A DNA stretch of 64,000 nucleotides from Dichotomicrobium sp964540795 (GCA_964540795.1 CAZINX010000002.1:205691-269690), one strand, 5' to 3'. Positions 17,356 to 26,904 are shown, counted from the first letter of the stretch. The notes: generated by a model not told the origin, from the letters alone. Numbers and translations are program-made.

Positions 17356-18711
17356 ATGATGAGGGAAGCCCTTCGCAAATACCTGAGCGCGCGCGTGCCG
17401 CGCTACACGAGCTACCCGACCGCGCCGCATTTCTCGCCCGACATCAGGGCTGAGACGGTCAGCGGCTGGCTCGGCTCGCTTGCGGCCGGCTCCAACCTGT
17501 CACTTTATCTACATATCCCGTTTTGCGCGCGGATGTGCTGGTATTGCGGTTGCAATATGCGGCTGATCGCGCGGTACGACCCGGTCGCGGCATATGTCGA
17601 CCGGCTGGTCGCAGAAATCCATCAAAAGGCCGACGCGCTCGGCTACCGCTATACGCTCACGCACATCCACTGGGGCGGCGGCACACCCACCACGCTCTCG
17701 CCAGCGGACCTCGCGCGCGTCGATGCGGCGATCCGCGAGCGCTTTATCGTGGCCGAGGACGCCGAAATCGCGGTGGAGATCGACCCGCGCACGCTGACCG
17801 AAGAGACCGTCGCCGCGCTGGCGGCGATGGGCTGCAACCGCGCAAGCCTCGGCGTGCAGGAGTTCGACCCTACGGTGCAAAAGGCGATCAACCGGGTGCA
17901 GCCGTTCGAGACGGTCAAGACAGTCTGCGACTGGTTGCGCGCGGCGGACATCGACGCGCTGAACTTCGACCTGATGTACGGCCTGCCGCACCAGACGCAG
18001 GAGATGCTGGCCGACACCGTCAAACGCGCCGCCAGCCTCGATCCGGCCCGGCTCGCGGTGTTCGGCTACGCGCATGTGCCGTGGATGGCGAAGAAGCAGC
18101 GCAAGATCGACGAAGACGCCCTGCCCAGCCCCGAGACGCGCTTCCAGATGGCAGAGGAGGCCGGCGCGCTGCTGGAAGACCTGGGATATCAAGCCATCGG
18201 CATCGACCATTTTGCCACGCCCAACGACAGCCTCGCCGTCGCGGCGCGGACCGGACATCTGCGGCGCAACTTCCAGGGCTACACGACCGATCAGGCCGAT
18301 GCGCTGATCGGACTGGGCGCGAGCGCGATCTCGGCGTTGCCGCAGGGCTATGCGCAGAACGTCGTGCAGACCAATGACTATGAGCGGGCCGTCGATGCCG
18401 GGGAAATGCCGCTTGCCAAGGGGCTGAGGCTCTCGGAGCAGGACATCTGGCGGCGCGCGGTCATCGAGCGGCTGATGTGCGACTTCGCCGTGGACCTTGA
18501 GGCGATCGCATTGCGTTTCGGGCTGTCGCTGGAGGACTACGCCTGCGATTTCGAGCGGCTGCGCCCGCTGGAGGCCGACGGGCTGGCGCGGCTCGACGGC
18601 GCGCAGGTGCATATCGCCGCGGAAGGCCGGGCGCTCGCCCGCGTCGTCGCCGCCGCGTTCGATGTCTACCTGGCCGGTCAGGGCGAGGTGAAGCGCCACG
18701 CTACTGTCTGA
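17356..18711 (+). CDS. hemN: Oxygen-independent coproporphyrinogen III oxidase HemN
   Basis: A radical-SAM enzyme that decarboxylates coproporphyrinogen III to protoporphyrinogen IX without oxygen in heme synthesis. The cluster motif is Cys57-x3-Cys61-x2-Cys64-x-Cys66 in FCARMCWYCGCN, the arrangement of true HemN rather than the heme chaperone HemW. Other family features are the YTSYPTAPHF N-terminus and the WGGGTPT motif. Length 451 is typical. AAGGAG precedes the ATG at 17356. The FNR/FixK site upstream indicates induction at low oxygen. Confidence 0.95.
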   Translation: MMREALRKYLSARVPRYTSYPTAPHFSPDIRAETVSGWLGSLAAGSNLSLYLHIPFCARMCWYCGCNMRLIARYDPVAAYVDRLVAEIHQKADALGYRYTLTHIHWGGGTPTTLSPADLARVDAAIRERFIVAEDAEIAVEIDPRTLTEETVAALAAMGCNRASLGVQEFDPTVQKAINRVQPFETVKTVCDWLRAADIDALNFDLMYGLPHQTQEMLADTVKRAASLDPARLAVFGYAHVPWMAKKQRKIDEDALPSPETRFQMAEEAGALLEDLGYQAIGIDHFATPNDSLAVAARTGHLRRNFQGYTTDQADALIGLGASAISALPQGYAQNVVQTNDYERAVDAGEMPLAKGLRLSEQDIWRRAVIERLMCDFAVDLEAIALRFGLSLEDYACDFERLRPLEADGLARLDGAQVHIAAEGRALARVVAAAFDVYLAGQGEVKRHATV

Positions 18712-18788
18712 GCGGCGCGGATCGCGCAGGACGCTGTCTCGAAGCGCGAATGCTTGTCCATACGCGCCGATATGCTAGCCTCGACAGC

Positions 18789-21700
18789 ATGATGACGCCG
18801 CACCCACGACCCGACCGGCTGGCCGATTTGCGCCAGCGGATCCGCGAACACATCCGCGCGGACGAATCCGCGCTGGTGCACGATTTCGTCAACGCCGCCC
18901 ATCTTTCGCCCGAGCAGCGCGCGCGCATCACCGCGCAGGCCGCCGATCTCGTGCGCCGCATCCGCACCGACTCGCGGCCAAGCATGATGGAGCAGTTCCT
19001 AAGCGAATACGGGCTCAGCACGAAGGAAGGCATCGCGCTGATGTGCCTGGCGGAGGCTGTGCTGCGCGTGCCGGACGATCGCACCATAGACGCGCTGATC
19101 CGGGACAAGGTGGCCGGCGGCAAATGGGCGGAACACCTGAACCGCTCAAGCTCCACGCTGGTGAACGCCTCGACCTGGGCGCTGATGATGACCGGCCAGG
19201 TGGTCTCCGACCGCGACGAGGGGCTGGCGGGCGTCTTGCGCGGCATGGTCCGGCGGCTGGGCGAGCCGGTGGTGCGCACCGCGGTCGAACAGGCGATGCG
19301 CGAGATGGGCCGCACTTTCGTCCTCGGCGCGGACATGGACGAGGCGCTGTCCCGCGCCAAGCACTGGGAAGCCGAAGGCTACACCTACTCCTACGACATG
19401 CTGGGCGAGGCCGCGCGCACCGATGCGGATGCGCGCGCCTATCACCTGTCCTATGCCGACGCGATCAGCCGGCTTGCGCCGCTGTGTACGGGCGATGTGG
19501 CCGACAACCCCGGCATCTCGGTCAAGGTGTCGGCGCTGCACGCGCGCTATGAATACGCGCAGAAGGACCGCGTGATGCGCGAGCTTGCGCCGCGGCTGAT
19601 GTCGCTGGCGCTGCTGGCGAAAAGCGCGAATATGGGCTTCAACATCGACGCCGAGGAAGCCGACCGTCTCGACCTGTCGCTTGACATCATCGAGCAGGTG
19701 ATGAGCGATCCCGCCACCAACGGCTGGGACGGTTTCGGCGTTGTCGTGCAGGCCTATGGCCGCCGCGCCCCGATGGTTCTCGACTGGCTCCAGGCGCTGG
19801 CCGAGCGCGAGAACCAGCGCATCATGGTCCGGCTTGTCAAGGGCGCCTACTGGGACACCGAAATCAAGCACGCGCAGGTCACAGGCGTGGACAGCTTCCC
19901 GGTCCTGACGCGCAAGGCCAGCACCGATGTCTGCTTCATCGCCTGCGCGCGCCAGCTTTTCGGGATGACCGGCCGCATCTATCCCCAGTTTGCCACGCAC
20001 AACGCGCACACGGCAATGGCGATCCTCGACATGGCGCGGGAAACGGGCACGGGTAAGGAAGCCTTTGAGTTCCAGCGCCTGCACGGCATGGGCGAGGCGC
20101 TGCACAGCATGATCAAGGCGGATCATGACACGCGCTGCCGCATTTATGCGCCGGTCGGCGCGCACCGCGATCTGCTGGCCTATCTCGTGCGGCGGCTGCT
20201 GGAAAACGGCGCGAACTCGTCTTTCGTCAACCAGATCGTGGACGAGCAGGTGCCGCCCGAGGACGTTGCGCGCGATCCGTTCACGACGCTGGAGCGGCTG
20301 AATGACAGCCTGCCGAACCCGCATGTCGCGCCCGCGCCGGAACTCTTCGCGCCGAGCCGGCGGAATTCACGCGGCTGGGATTTGACCGATCCGATGACGG
20401 TCGGCGCGCTGCAGGAGAAGATGGCGGCATTCCGTGCGCATGAATGGCGCAGCGCGCCGCTGCTTGCGCGGCAAGCGCCGCCGCCCAAACCGGCGCGCAC
20501 CGTCGTCAACCCCGCCGTGCCCGCCGATGAACCGGGCAAGGTCGCGGACGCCACGCCGGAGCACGCGCGCCTCGCGCTCGACGCGGCGGAGGACGCGGCC
20601 GCGCGCTGGTCGGCCGAGCCGGTGGAGAAACGCGCGGAGATTCTCGAAGCGATCTCTGATGCTTACGAAAGCAACGCTGCGGAACTGTTCGCGATCGCTT
20701 CCCGCGAGGCCGGCAAGACGCTGGCCGACGGCGTGGCGGAAGTGCGCGAGGCGGTCGACTTCCTGCGCTACTACGCCGCCGAGGCCCGGCGGCTTTCCGC
20801 CGACGCGCCGCTGAAAGGGCGCGGGGTGTTCGTGTGCATTTCGCCGTGGAACTTCCCGCTGGCCATCTTCACCGGCCAGATCGCCGCCGCCCTCGCGGCG
20901 GGCAATGCCGTCATCGCCAAGCCCGCCGAGCAGACCTCGCTCATGGCCGTGCGCGCGGTCGCCCTGATGCACGAGCACGGCATTCCGCGCGATGTGCTCC
21001 AGCTTCTGCCGGGCGACGGTGCGGAACTGGGCGGCGCGCTTCTGAAGGACCGGCGCGTCTCCGGCGTCTGCTTCACCGGCTCGACCGAAACCGCCAAAGT
21101 CATCGACCGCACCATCGCCGAGCATTGCGCGCCAGGCACGCCGCTCATCGCCGAGACGGGCGGGCTGAACGCAATGATCCTCGACTCAACCGCGCTGCCC
21201 GAACAGGCCGTGCGCGATGTCGTGCAATCCGCCTTCCAGAGCGCGGGCCAGCGGTGTTCCTCGCTGCGCTGCCTCTACATTCAGGAGGACGTGTTCGACC
21301 GCACAGTGAAGATGCTCTCCGGCGCGATGGACGAACTGCGCGTCGGCGATCCGTGGGACCTGTCCACCGATGTCGGCCCCGTGATCGACGCGGACGCTCA
21401 GCGCAACATCGCGGATTATTGCGCGAAGCTGGAAACCGACGGCCGGCTGGTGAAAAAGATCGACGTGCCGTTCGACGGCCGGTTCGTCCCGCCGTCCGTG
21501 TTCCGCGTCTCCGGCATAGAGGAACTGGAGCGAGAGGTGTTCGGCCCGGTCCTGCATGTCGCGCCGTTCAAGGCCGCGGACCTCGCCAAAGTCGTCAACA
21601 ATATCAATGCCAGCGGCTACGGGCTGACGGCGGGGCTGCACACGCGCATCGACCGGCGCGTGCAGGAGGTCGTCGACCGTCTGGAGGTCGGCAACATTTA

Positions 21701-22466
21701 CGTCAACCGCGACCAGATCGGGGCGATTGTCGGCTCGCAGCCCTTTGGCGGCGAGAAGCGCTCGGGCACCGGGCCGAAGGCGGGCGGACCGCACTACCTG
21801 ATGAGCTTCCGCAAGCCGCCGCATGAGCCGGTGCATTCGCCGGCGCATGTCGATGGACCGCTGCTGGCGCGCGAGGACTTCGCGCGGGCACTCGATCAGG
21901 CCGCCGGGAAGCAAGCGGCCTGGGAGGCGCGCGCGGACCGGCTTTCGGTGATCGAGGGGGCGCTGGCTGACGCCCCTGCCCTCGCCCGCAACGCGCTGAC
22001 CGCCGCAAGCGCGTTCCCGCACGAATTCGTGTTGCCCGGCCCGACCGGCGAAAGCAACCGGATGACAGTCCATCCGCGCGGCACGATGCTCTGCCTCGGC
22101 CCGGATGCCGAAACCGCACTGGCGCACGCCGTGCAGGCGCTTGCCTTTGGCAACGCGGCCGTCATCGCCTGTCCGGACCTGCCCGGCCTGACCGCGCTCA
22201 CCAAAGCGGGCGCGCCGATCGCCGCGCTGGCCGGGCGCATCGACCCCGACTGGCTCGCTGAAATGGACGGATTTGCGGGCGTGGCCTGCACGGGCGATGA
22301 GTCCGCGCTCTGCGCCATGCGCCGCGCGCTTGCCCGCCGCGAAGGCCCGATCCTGCCGCTCATCACCGAGGTCATCCGGCCGGACCGCTACTTCCACGAG
22401 CGCCACTTATGCGTCGACACCACCGCTGCTGGCGGCAACGCCGCGCTGCTCGCTCAAAGCGCGTGA
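18789..22466 (+). CDS. putA: Bifunctional proline dehydrogenase / L-glutamate-gamma-semialdehyde dehydrogenase PutA
   Basis: PutA oxidises proline to glutamate through two fused enzymes. The 1225 residues begin with the helical arm domain (LADLRQRIREHIRADESA), then the FAD-binding PRODH barrel (with RLVKGAYWDTEIK and the RRLLENGANSSFVN region), then the aldehyde dehydrogenase with ISPWNFPLAIFTGQIAAALA, catalytic Glu in AETGGLNAMI and catalytic Cys in AGQRCSSLRC. About 200 C-terminal residues form the extra ALDH-superfamily-like domain. There is no N-terminal ribbon-helix-helix repressor domain, so this is a type B bifunctional PutA without autoregulation. Start is uncertain: ATG 18789 and 18792, or ATG 18750; none has a strong ribosome site. 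Confidence 0.95.
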   Translation: MMTPHPRPDRLADLRQRIREHIRADESALVHDFVNAAHLSPEQRARITAQAADLVRRIRTDSRPSMMEQFLSEYGLSTKEGIALMCLAEAVLRVPDDRTIDALIRDKVAGGKWAEHLNRSSSTLVNASTWALMMTGQVVSDRDEGLAGVLRGMVRRLGEPVVRTAVEQAMREMGRTFVLGADMDEALSRAKHWEAEGYTYSYDMLGEAARTDADARAYHLSYADAISRLAPLCTGDVADNPGISVKVSALHARYEYAQKDRVMRELAPRLMSLALLAKSANMGFNIDAEEADRLDLSLDIIEQVMSDPATNGWDGFGVVVQAYGRRAPMVLDWLQALAERENQRIMVRLVKGAYWDTEIKHAQVTGVDSFPVLTRKASTDVCFIACARQLFGMTGRIYPQFATHNAHTAMAILDMARETGTGKEAFEFQRLHGMGEALHSMIKADHDTRCRIYAPVGAHRDLLAYLVRRLLENGANSSFVNQIVDEQVPPEDVARDPFTTLERLNDSLPNPHVAPAPELFAPSRRNSRGWDLTDPMTVGALQEKMAAFRAHEWRSAPLLARQAPPPKPARTVVNPAVPADEPGKVADATPEHARLALDAAEDAAARWSAEPVEKRAEILEAISDAYESNAAELFAIASREAGKTLADGVAEVREAVDFLRYYAAEARRLSADAPLKGRGVFVCISPWNFPLAIFTGQIAAALAAGNAVIAKPAEQTSLMAVRAVALMHEHGIPRDVLQLLPGDGAELGGALLKDRRVSGVCFTGSTETAKVIDRTIAEHCAPGTPLIAETGGLNAMILDSTALPEQAVRDVVQSAFQSAGQRCSSLRCLYIQEDVFDRTVKMLSGAMDELRVGDPWDLSTDVGPVIDADAQRNIADYCAKLETDGRLVKKIDVPFDGRFVPPSVFRVSGIEELEREVFGPVLHVAPFKAADLAKVVNNINASGYGLTAGLHTRIDRRVQEVVDRLEVGNIYVNRDQIGAIVGSQPFGGEKRSGTGPKAGGPHYLMSFRKPPHEPVHSPAHVDGPLLAREDFARALDQAAGKQAAWEARADRLSVIEGALADAPALARNALTAASAFPHEFVLPGPTGESNRMTVHPRGTMLCLGPDAETALAHAVQALAFGNAAVIACPDLPGLTALTKAGAPIAALAGRIDPDWLAEMDGFAGVACTGDESALCAMRRALARREGPILPLITEVIRPDRYFHERHLCVDTTAAGGNAALLAQSA

Positions 22467-22507
22467 TGCGAGGACTCGGCGGCTGACGCCCAGGCTTGCG
22501 CATTGCC

Positions 22508-22535
22508 TTGTTGTCTGGACCCGCTGAAATAATAT
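22508..22535 (+). promoter_or_regulatory. Candidate promoter of the MNT/HEPN pair
   Basis: TTGTTG and TAATAT are 16 bp apart, in a short A/T-rich island between putA and the nucleotidyltransferase gene, and 29 bp before its start. GGGGAG follows as a ribosome site. The -35 box matches consensus only in its first half, so this is a candidate, not a firm call. Confidence 0.4.
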
Positions 22536-22563
22536 CTAAAAGGCCAAACTCAGGGGAGCGGAC

Positions 22564-22854
22564 ATGAAACGCGACGACGCCATCAGAGCTATTCGGCCTC
22601 GCTTGCCGGAATTGCGCAGGCTGGGCGTAGTCTCACTTTCGCTTTTCGGATCGACAGCCCGAGATGACGCGTCCGAGACCAGCGATGTCGACATTCTTGT
22701 CACATTTGAAGGACCGCCAAGCTTCAACCACTTCATGGATGCCAAATTCATCCTGGAGGACGCGCTCGGCCAAACGGTAGATCTTGCAACGCCGAGCGGC
22801 TTGAAACCCCAGTTCAGGCCCATCATCGAGCGCGAGGCAATACGTGTCGCGTGA
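22564..22854 (+). CDS. MNT-type nucleotidyltransferase antitoxin (MntA-like)
   Basis: A 96-residue minimal nucleotidyltransferase. The polymerase-beta-fold signature is complete: GS at 29-30 (LFGSTARDD), Asp41 and Asp43 (SDVDIL), and Asp73 (QTVDL) as the third carboxylate. Known of the family: in type VII toxin-antitoxin systems MntA AMPylates a Tyr of the HEPN toxin next to its active site and thereby silences it. The next gene overlaps this one by 11 bp and encodes just such a HEPN protein. The pair sits alone between putA and leuB. Confidence 0.88.
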   Translation: MKRDDAIRAIRPRLPELRRLGVVSLSLFGSTARDDASETSDVDILVTFEGPPSFNHFMDAKFILEDALGQTVDLATPSGLKPQFRPIIEREAIRVA

Positions 22855-23188
22855 CTGGCGCTTACGCTGGCTCGACATTCTGGAAGCCTGCGGGCGCGTA
22901 CAACGCTATACTGCAGGGATGAGCTTCGAAGATTTTCAGGATAACGACTTGGTCTATGACGCTGTGACCCGAAACCTGGAGATTATCGGTGAAGCCGTCA
23001 CAGCGATGCCCGCAGATGTTCTGGCCACGGAGCCGGATATCGATTGGGCCAAAGTCAAGGGCTTTCGCGTGATGGCCGCCCACCTCTACCACCGGCTCGA
23101 TCCGGCAATCGTCTGGAACGTGGTCGAGGAACACATCCCAAAGCTGTTGGCTTGCAAAATCGGCGATCTGCCGGCCAGTGAAACCTAA
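22844..23188 (+). CDS. HEPN-domain (DUF86, HepT-like) toxin ribonuclease
   Basis: A 114-residue all-helical HEPN protein starting with GTG inside the end of the MNT gene. The catalytic R-x4-H-x-Y motif is visible as Arg75, His80 and Tyr82 (RVMAAHLY); Tyr82 would be the AMPylation target by analogy with HepT. The residue after Arg is Val rather than the usual Asn or polar residue, which may affect RNase activity. Flanking helices (LWVxxx-type: DAVTRNLEIIGEA and PAIVWNVVEEHIP) match DUF86. Probably a translationally coupled toxin-antitoxin unit. Confidence 0.87.
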   Translation: MSRDWRLRWLDILEACGRVQRYTAGMSFEDFQDNDLVYDAVTRNLEIIGEAVTAMPADVLATEPDIDWAKVKGFRVMAAHLYHRLDPAIVWNVVEEHIPKLLACKIGDLPASET

Positions 23189-23408
23189 CAACAAGGCTTC
23201 TCAAGCGCGGGTGGTCTTCACATTTAATTCGTCCAGGCGTCGAAAAATTGCTTGGCGTTAAGCTGCGACGCGCATCCCGTAGCTGTGGCCGGTCCTTGCG
23301 CGCCCCGACGCAAGCGGCTAGCACAGGCCCACAGGCGACCAAGCCCCCACGGCGGCGTGCATCCAACCTGCGCTCAGAACAGCCGAATAACCTGCGAGGA
23401 AACGACCC

Positions 23409-24518
23409 ATGGCGACATTCAACCTGCTGCTCCTGCCCGGCGACGGCATCGGCCCGGAAGTAATGAACGAGGTCAAGCGGGTCGCCTTCTGGTTCAACGA
23501 GACGGGCCGCGCCACCTTCAATATCGAGGAGGATCTCGTCGGCGGCTGCGCCTATGACGCGCACGGCGAGGCGATCTCCGAGGCGGCGATGGAGCGGGCG
23601 ATCGCAGCGGACGCAGTCATGCTCGGCGCGGTCGGCGGTCCGAAATGGGACGGCGTGCCCTATGACAAGCGCCCGGAAGCCGGCCTTTTGCGGCTTCGCA
23701 AGGATATGGAACTGTTCGCAAACTTGCGCCCGGCGATCTGCTACCCCGCGCTTGCCGACAGCTCCAGCCTCAAGCGCGACGTGGTCGAGGGCCTCGACAT
23801 CATGATCGTGCGTGAGTTGACCGGCGGCGTCTATTTCGGCGAGCCCAAGGAGATCGTAACGCTGGAGGACGGGCAACAGCGCGCCATCGACACCCAGGTT
23901 TACACGAGCAGCGAGATTGAACGGATCGCGCGCGTGGCCTTCGATCTGGCGCGCAAGCGCGGCAACCGGGTTGCCTCGGCGGAAAAGCGCAACGTCATGC
24001 GCAGCGGGGTTCTCTGGAACGAGATCGTGACGCGCGTGCATCAGGACAGTTATCCCGATGTCGAACTGACCCACATCCTCGCTGACAACTGCGCAATGCA
24101 ACTCGTTCGCTGGCCGAAACAATTCGACGTTATCGTGACGGATAACCTGTTCGGTGATATGCTGTCGGATGAGGCAGCAATGCTGACTGGTTCGCTGGGT
24201 ATGCTGCCTTCGGCCTCGCTGGGCGAGGCGCAGGTGTCGGGGCGCAAGCGGGCGATGTACGAGCCTGTGCATGGCAGCGCGCCGGACATCGCCGGCAAGG
24301 GCATCGCCAACCCGATCGCGATGCTCGCGAGCTTCGCCATGGCCCTGCGCTATTCGTTCGATCTCGCCGAGGAGGCCGACATGCTGGAGAGGGCGATCGC
24401 GTCGGTGCTCGATCAGGGCCTGAGGACCGGCGACATCATGCAGGAGGGAATGAGCCGGGTCGGAACCGACGAGATGGGCAAGGCGATCCTCGCCGCGCTG
24501 GAGGCGCAAGCGGGCTGA
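23409..24518 (+). CDS. leuB: 3-isopropylmalate dehydrogenase LeuB
   Basis: NAD-dependent oxidative decarboxylation of 3-isopropylmalate in leucine synthesis. The 369 residues have the beta-decarboxylating dehydrogenase signature (VIVTDNLFGDMLSDEAAMLTG region), the start LLLPGDGIGPEV and the EPVHGSAPDIAGKGIANP motif. GAGGAAA lies upstream of the ATG at 23409. leuC is at 3.7 kb and leuD is not here, so the leucine genes are dispersed. In relatives leuB is often followed directly by asd; here an unknown gene and chrA intervene. Confidence 0.97.
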   Translation: MATFNLLLLPGDGIGPEVMNEVKRVAFWFNETGRATFNIEEDLVGGCAYDAHGEAISEAAMERAIAADAVMLGAVGGPKWDGVPYDKRPEAGLLRLRKDMELFANLRPAICYPALADSSSLKRDVVEGLDIMIVRELTGGVYFGEPKEIVTLEDGQQRAIDTQVYTSSEIERIARVAFDLARKRGNRVASAEKRNVMRSGVLWNEIVTRVHQDSYPDVELTHILADNCAMQLVRWPKQFDVIVTDNLFGDMLSDEAAMLTGSLGMLPSASLGEAQVSGRKRAMYEPVHGSAPDIAGKGIANPIAMLASFAMALRYSFDLAEEADMLERAIASVLDQGLRTGDIMQEGMSRVGTDEMGKAILAALEAQAG

Positions 24519-24614
24519 TCCGCGTCCGGCTGCGCGGCTAGTCGTGGAAAAATGGCGCTTTCGCGTCTGATCGTGTCGCGACGCCGTGGCGCTTCGTCCT
24601 CATGCTGTGTCATT

Positions 24615-24648
24615 TTTAGACGCGACTCTGGTTTAGACGCGACTCTGG
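24615..24648 (+). repeat. Two perfect tandem copies of a 17-bp unit
   Basis: TTTAGACGCGACTCTGG occurs twice head to tail, without mismatch, in the 208-bp gap between leuB and the unknown gene at 24727. A perfect tandem doubling of this size suggests a recent slippage event. No regulatory meaning is apparent. Confidence 0.9.
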
Positions 24649-24726
24649 TGCATCCTGCGAATAATGGCGCGCCGCCGTGCCTGACCGGCTGGCCAAGCGC
24701 GCCTCGGCCAAACGTTCAGTGGGGAC

Positions 24727-25572
24727 ATGACAGACCATTTCAGCATCATTGGGTTTCAGGCGCGTTCGGCGGAAGAGCTGGCCAGCTTGATCGGCAAGCT
24801 GCCGGAGGACCGGGCGGAGTCGCTGGAATGCCGGCCGGGCTATTACTACCGCTGGCACACCGATGTCGGCTCGGAACTCTGGATTCACATGCAGAAGCGG
24901 CGCGACGAGGAGGCCGATGAAGGCGACGGGCCGCCGGAGGAAACACTCGCAATCGTCGGCGTAACGCCATTTTTCGCAGGCGCAGGCCGGGTGCCGATCC
25001 GCGCCGTGGCGATCAAGCGCCGCCCCGAGGACAACGCCTTCGAGGGCGCGATCTTCGCTGAGGTCGAGCCGGGCGAGGAATTGCACGAGTGCACAACCGT
25101 AGCGCTGTTCGATGTGGTCGATTTCGCCTGCCTGGCGAACCGTGTCGCGCCTTTCAAGGCGGAGGCGCAGGTGACGGCCTTCGCGCACGACATTGCGGTG
25201 TTCCGGGATGCCGAGAGCTTCGAGGCCGCGCAGGAAGGCCAGGAGGTACGCTTCGCGCCGAAGTCGTTCTTCGCCAGCGGCCTGTTCATGCCCTCTGGCG
25301 ACTCGGATCAGCCGGTTTTCCATGACCCCGATCAGCCGGGCTTCAACGCCCCGTCGCGCGCCTTCATCTGCGGCGAGGTGGTCCGCTCGGAGATTCGCAC
25401 AAATCCGGTTACGGAGCAGAGCTTCTGTTGGGCGCTGATCGAGACGCTGGGCGGAACGGTGGATGTCGTCGCGCTGGAATCGCAGATTGAGGGCCACGAC
25501 GGCGCGCTGGAGCCAGGGATGATTGTGCAGGGCGAATTCTGGCTTTGCGGTCGGCTCCTGAGTGACGCATAG
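24727..25572 (+). CDS. Conserved-looking hypothetical cytoplasmic protein
   Basis: 281 residues, no signal peptide or membrane segment, acidic overall. The N-terminal half has RPGYYYRWHTDVGSELWIHM and an acidic stretch DEEADEGDGPPEET. The C-terminal third (FICGEVVRSEIRTNPVT ... GMIVQGEFWLCGRL) has alternating hydrophobic strands, suggesting a small beta-barrel; the end resembles a domain that binds something through a conserved G-x-F-W-L-x-G patch. I do not recognise the family. Codon use and GC content match the neighbours, so it is not obviously foreign. It is convergent with chrA, with a dispersed double-hairpin repeat between. Confidence 0.75.
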   Translation: MTDHFSIIGFQARSAEELASLIGKLPEDRAESLECRPGYYYRWHTDVGSELWIHMQKRRDEEADEGDGPPEETLAIVGVTPFFAGAGRVPIRAVAIKRRPEDNAFEGAIFAEVEPGEELHECTTVALFDVVDFACLANRVAPFKAEAQVTAFAHDIAVFRDAESFEAAQEGQEVRFAPKSFFASGLFMPSGDSDQPVFHDPDQPGFNAPSRAFICGEVVRSEIRTNPVTEQSFCWALIETLGGTVDVVALESQIEGHDGALEPGMIVQGEFWLCGRLLSDA

Positions 25573-25598
25573 CGCGGGGTCCGATAAGGCGTGAGTCT

Positions 25599-25672
25599 CG
25601 TTATGCACGTGTCAAGCACGGGCATCCATGGTTGCACGCCCGCTGGATTGCCGGATCACGTCCGGCAAGACG
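25599..25672. repeat. Dispersed double-hairpin repeat, copy A
   Basis: The left arm GCACGTG-TCAAG-CACGGGC is an imperfect hairpin and the right arm TTGCCGGA-TCACG-TCCGGCAA a perfect 8-bp one. Same family as copies at 28076 and 45967. In this copy the left loop reads TCAAG, the reverse complement of CTTGA in the other two. It lies between the 3' ends of convergent genes (24727-25572 and chrA). Confidence 0.85.
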
Positions 25673-25707
25673 AACGTCGTTTCGTTTTAATCTACTCGAC
25701 AAGCGCG

Positions 25708-26904
25708 CTAAAAGGCGAGGACGCCCACGACCGCCGCACCGGCCACCACCGCCAGCGGCGGCGCTTTCCACACATGCAGCGCCACAAAGGCAGTGACTGC
25801 CAACGCCATCGTCTGCGCGTTCGTGATGCCTTCGACAAAGACCGGATCATAGAGCGCAGCCGCCAGCAGCCCGACGACCGCCGCGTTGATGCCGGCCAGA
25901 ACCCGCCGCGCCAGCGCCCATTGGCGCAAGCTGCTCCAGAATGGCAGCGTCCCCAGCACCAGCAGCGCGCCGGGCAGGAAAATGCCGATGAGCGCCACGC
26001 CCGCGCCCGCCAAGGCCCCAGCCGCGCCGGCCGCTTCCGCACCGAGATAGGCCGAAATCGCGAACAGCGGCCCTGGCAACGCCTGCGCCGCGCCGTAACC
26101 CGCCAGGAACACGTCGCGGTCCACCAGCCCCGGATCGACAACCTGCGCCTGCAACAGCGGCAGCACCACATGCCCGCCGCCGAATACGAGCGCGCCAGCG
26201 CTGTAGAACCGCGCAAAGAGATCGGCCAGCGCCCCGCCATAGACCACCGCGAAGGGCAGCCCGATCAGCAGCGCGAAGAACAGCGCAAGGCAGCTTATCG
26301 ATACGGCGCGCGAGACTTTCACCAGCGGCTCGCTCTCGGTTGGCGCGGCGCTCTCGAAACCGCCGAGCAGCGCCAGCCCGATCACCGCGCCCGCGCCGAT
26401 CACCGCGAGCTGGCCCCATTCGATCGGCAACAGCAGCGCCCCGATCACGCCCGCCACGGCGATCGTCGCCCGCCGCTCATCGGGCGCGAGGTTGCGCGCC
26501 ATGCCCATAAGCGCATCAGCGACCACCGCCGCGGCCACCGCCTTCAGCGCGACGACCCAGCCGGCTTGCGTGTCCACCTGAAACGCGGTGAAACCCAGCG
26601 CCAGACCCAGCATCAATAGCGCCGAGGGCAGCGTGAACGCCACCCAGGCCGCCAGCATCCCGGCATAGCCCGCACGCATCAGCCCGAGCGCCATCCCGAC
26701 CTGGCTCGACGCCGGGCCGGGCAGGAACTGGCACAGCGCGACAAGATCGCCATACGCCTCGTCAGTGATCCACTGCCGGCGCTTGACGAAGGCCTCGCGG
26801 AAGTAGCCCAGATGCGCGATAGGGCCGCCGAACGACACGCAGCCCAGCACGAAAAACGTGCGGAACACCTCCCAAGGCGTGCCGGCGCGCGGCGCATCTG
26901 TCAT
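25708..26904 (-). CDS. chrA: Chromate transporter ChrA (CHR family, two-domain)
   Basis: An inner-membrane protein with two homologous halves, each beginning with the CHR signature: TPWEVFRTFFVLGCVSFGGP with FLPGPASSQVG in the first half, and FYSAGALVFGGGHVVLPLLQ with GYGAAQALPGPLFAISAYLG in the second. ChrA exports chromate, giving resistance; some members may move other oxyanions such as sulfate. The start at 26904 (MTDAPRAGTP) is set by GGAGGA seven bases upstream, giving 398 residues, the usual length. No chrB regulator is adjacent. It is divergent from asd, 127 bp away. Confidence 0.92.
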   Translation of the reverse strand: MTDAPRAGTPWEVFRTFFVLGCVSFGGPIAHLGYFREAFVKRRQWITDEAYGDLVALCQFLPGPASSQVGMALGLMRAGYAGMLAAWVAFTLPSALLMLGLALGFTAFQVDTQAGWVVALKAVAAAVVADALMGMARNLAPDERRATIAVAGVIGALLLPIEWGQLAVIGAGAVIGLALLGGFESAAPTESEPLVKVSRAVSISCLALFFALLIGLPFAVVYGGALADLFARFYSAGALVFGGGHVVLPLLQAQVVDPGLVDRDVFLAGYGAAQALPGPLFAISAYLGAEAAGAAGALAGAGVALIGIFLPGALLVLGTLPFWSSLRQWALARRVLAGINAAVVGLLAAALYDPVFVEGITNAQTMALAVTAFVALHVWKAPPLAVVAGAAVVGVLAF

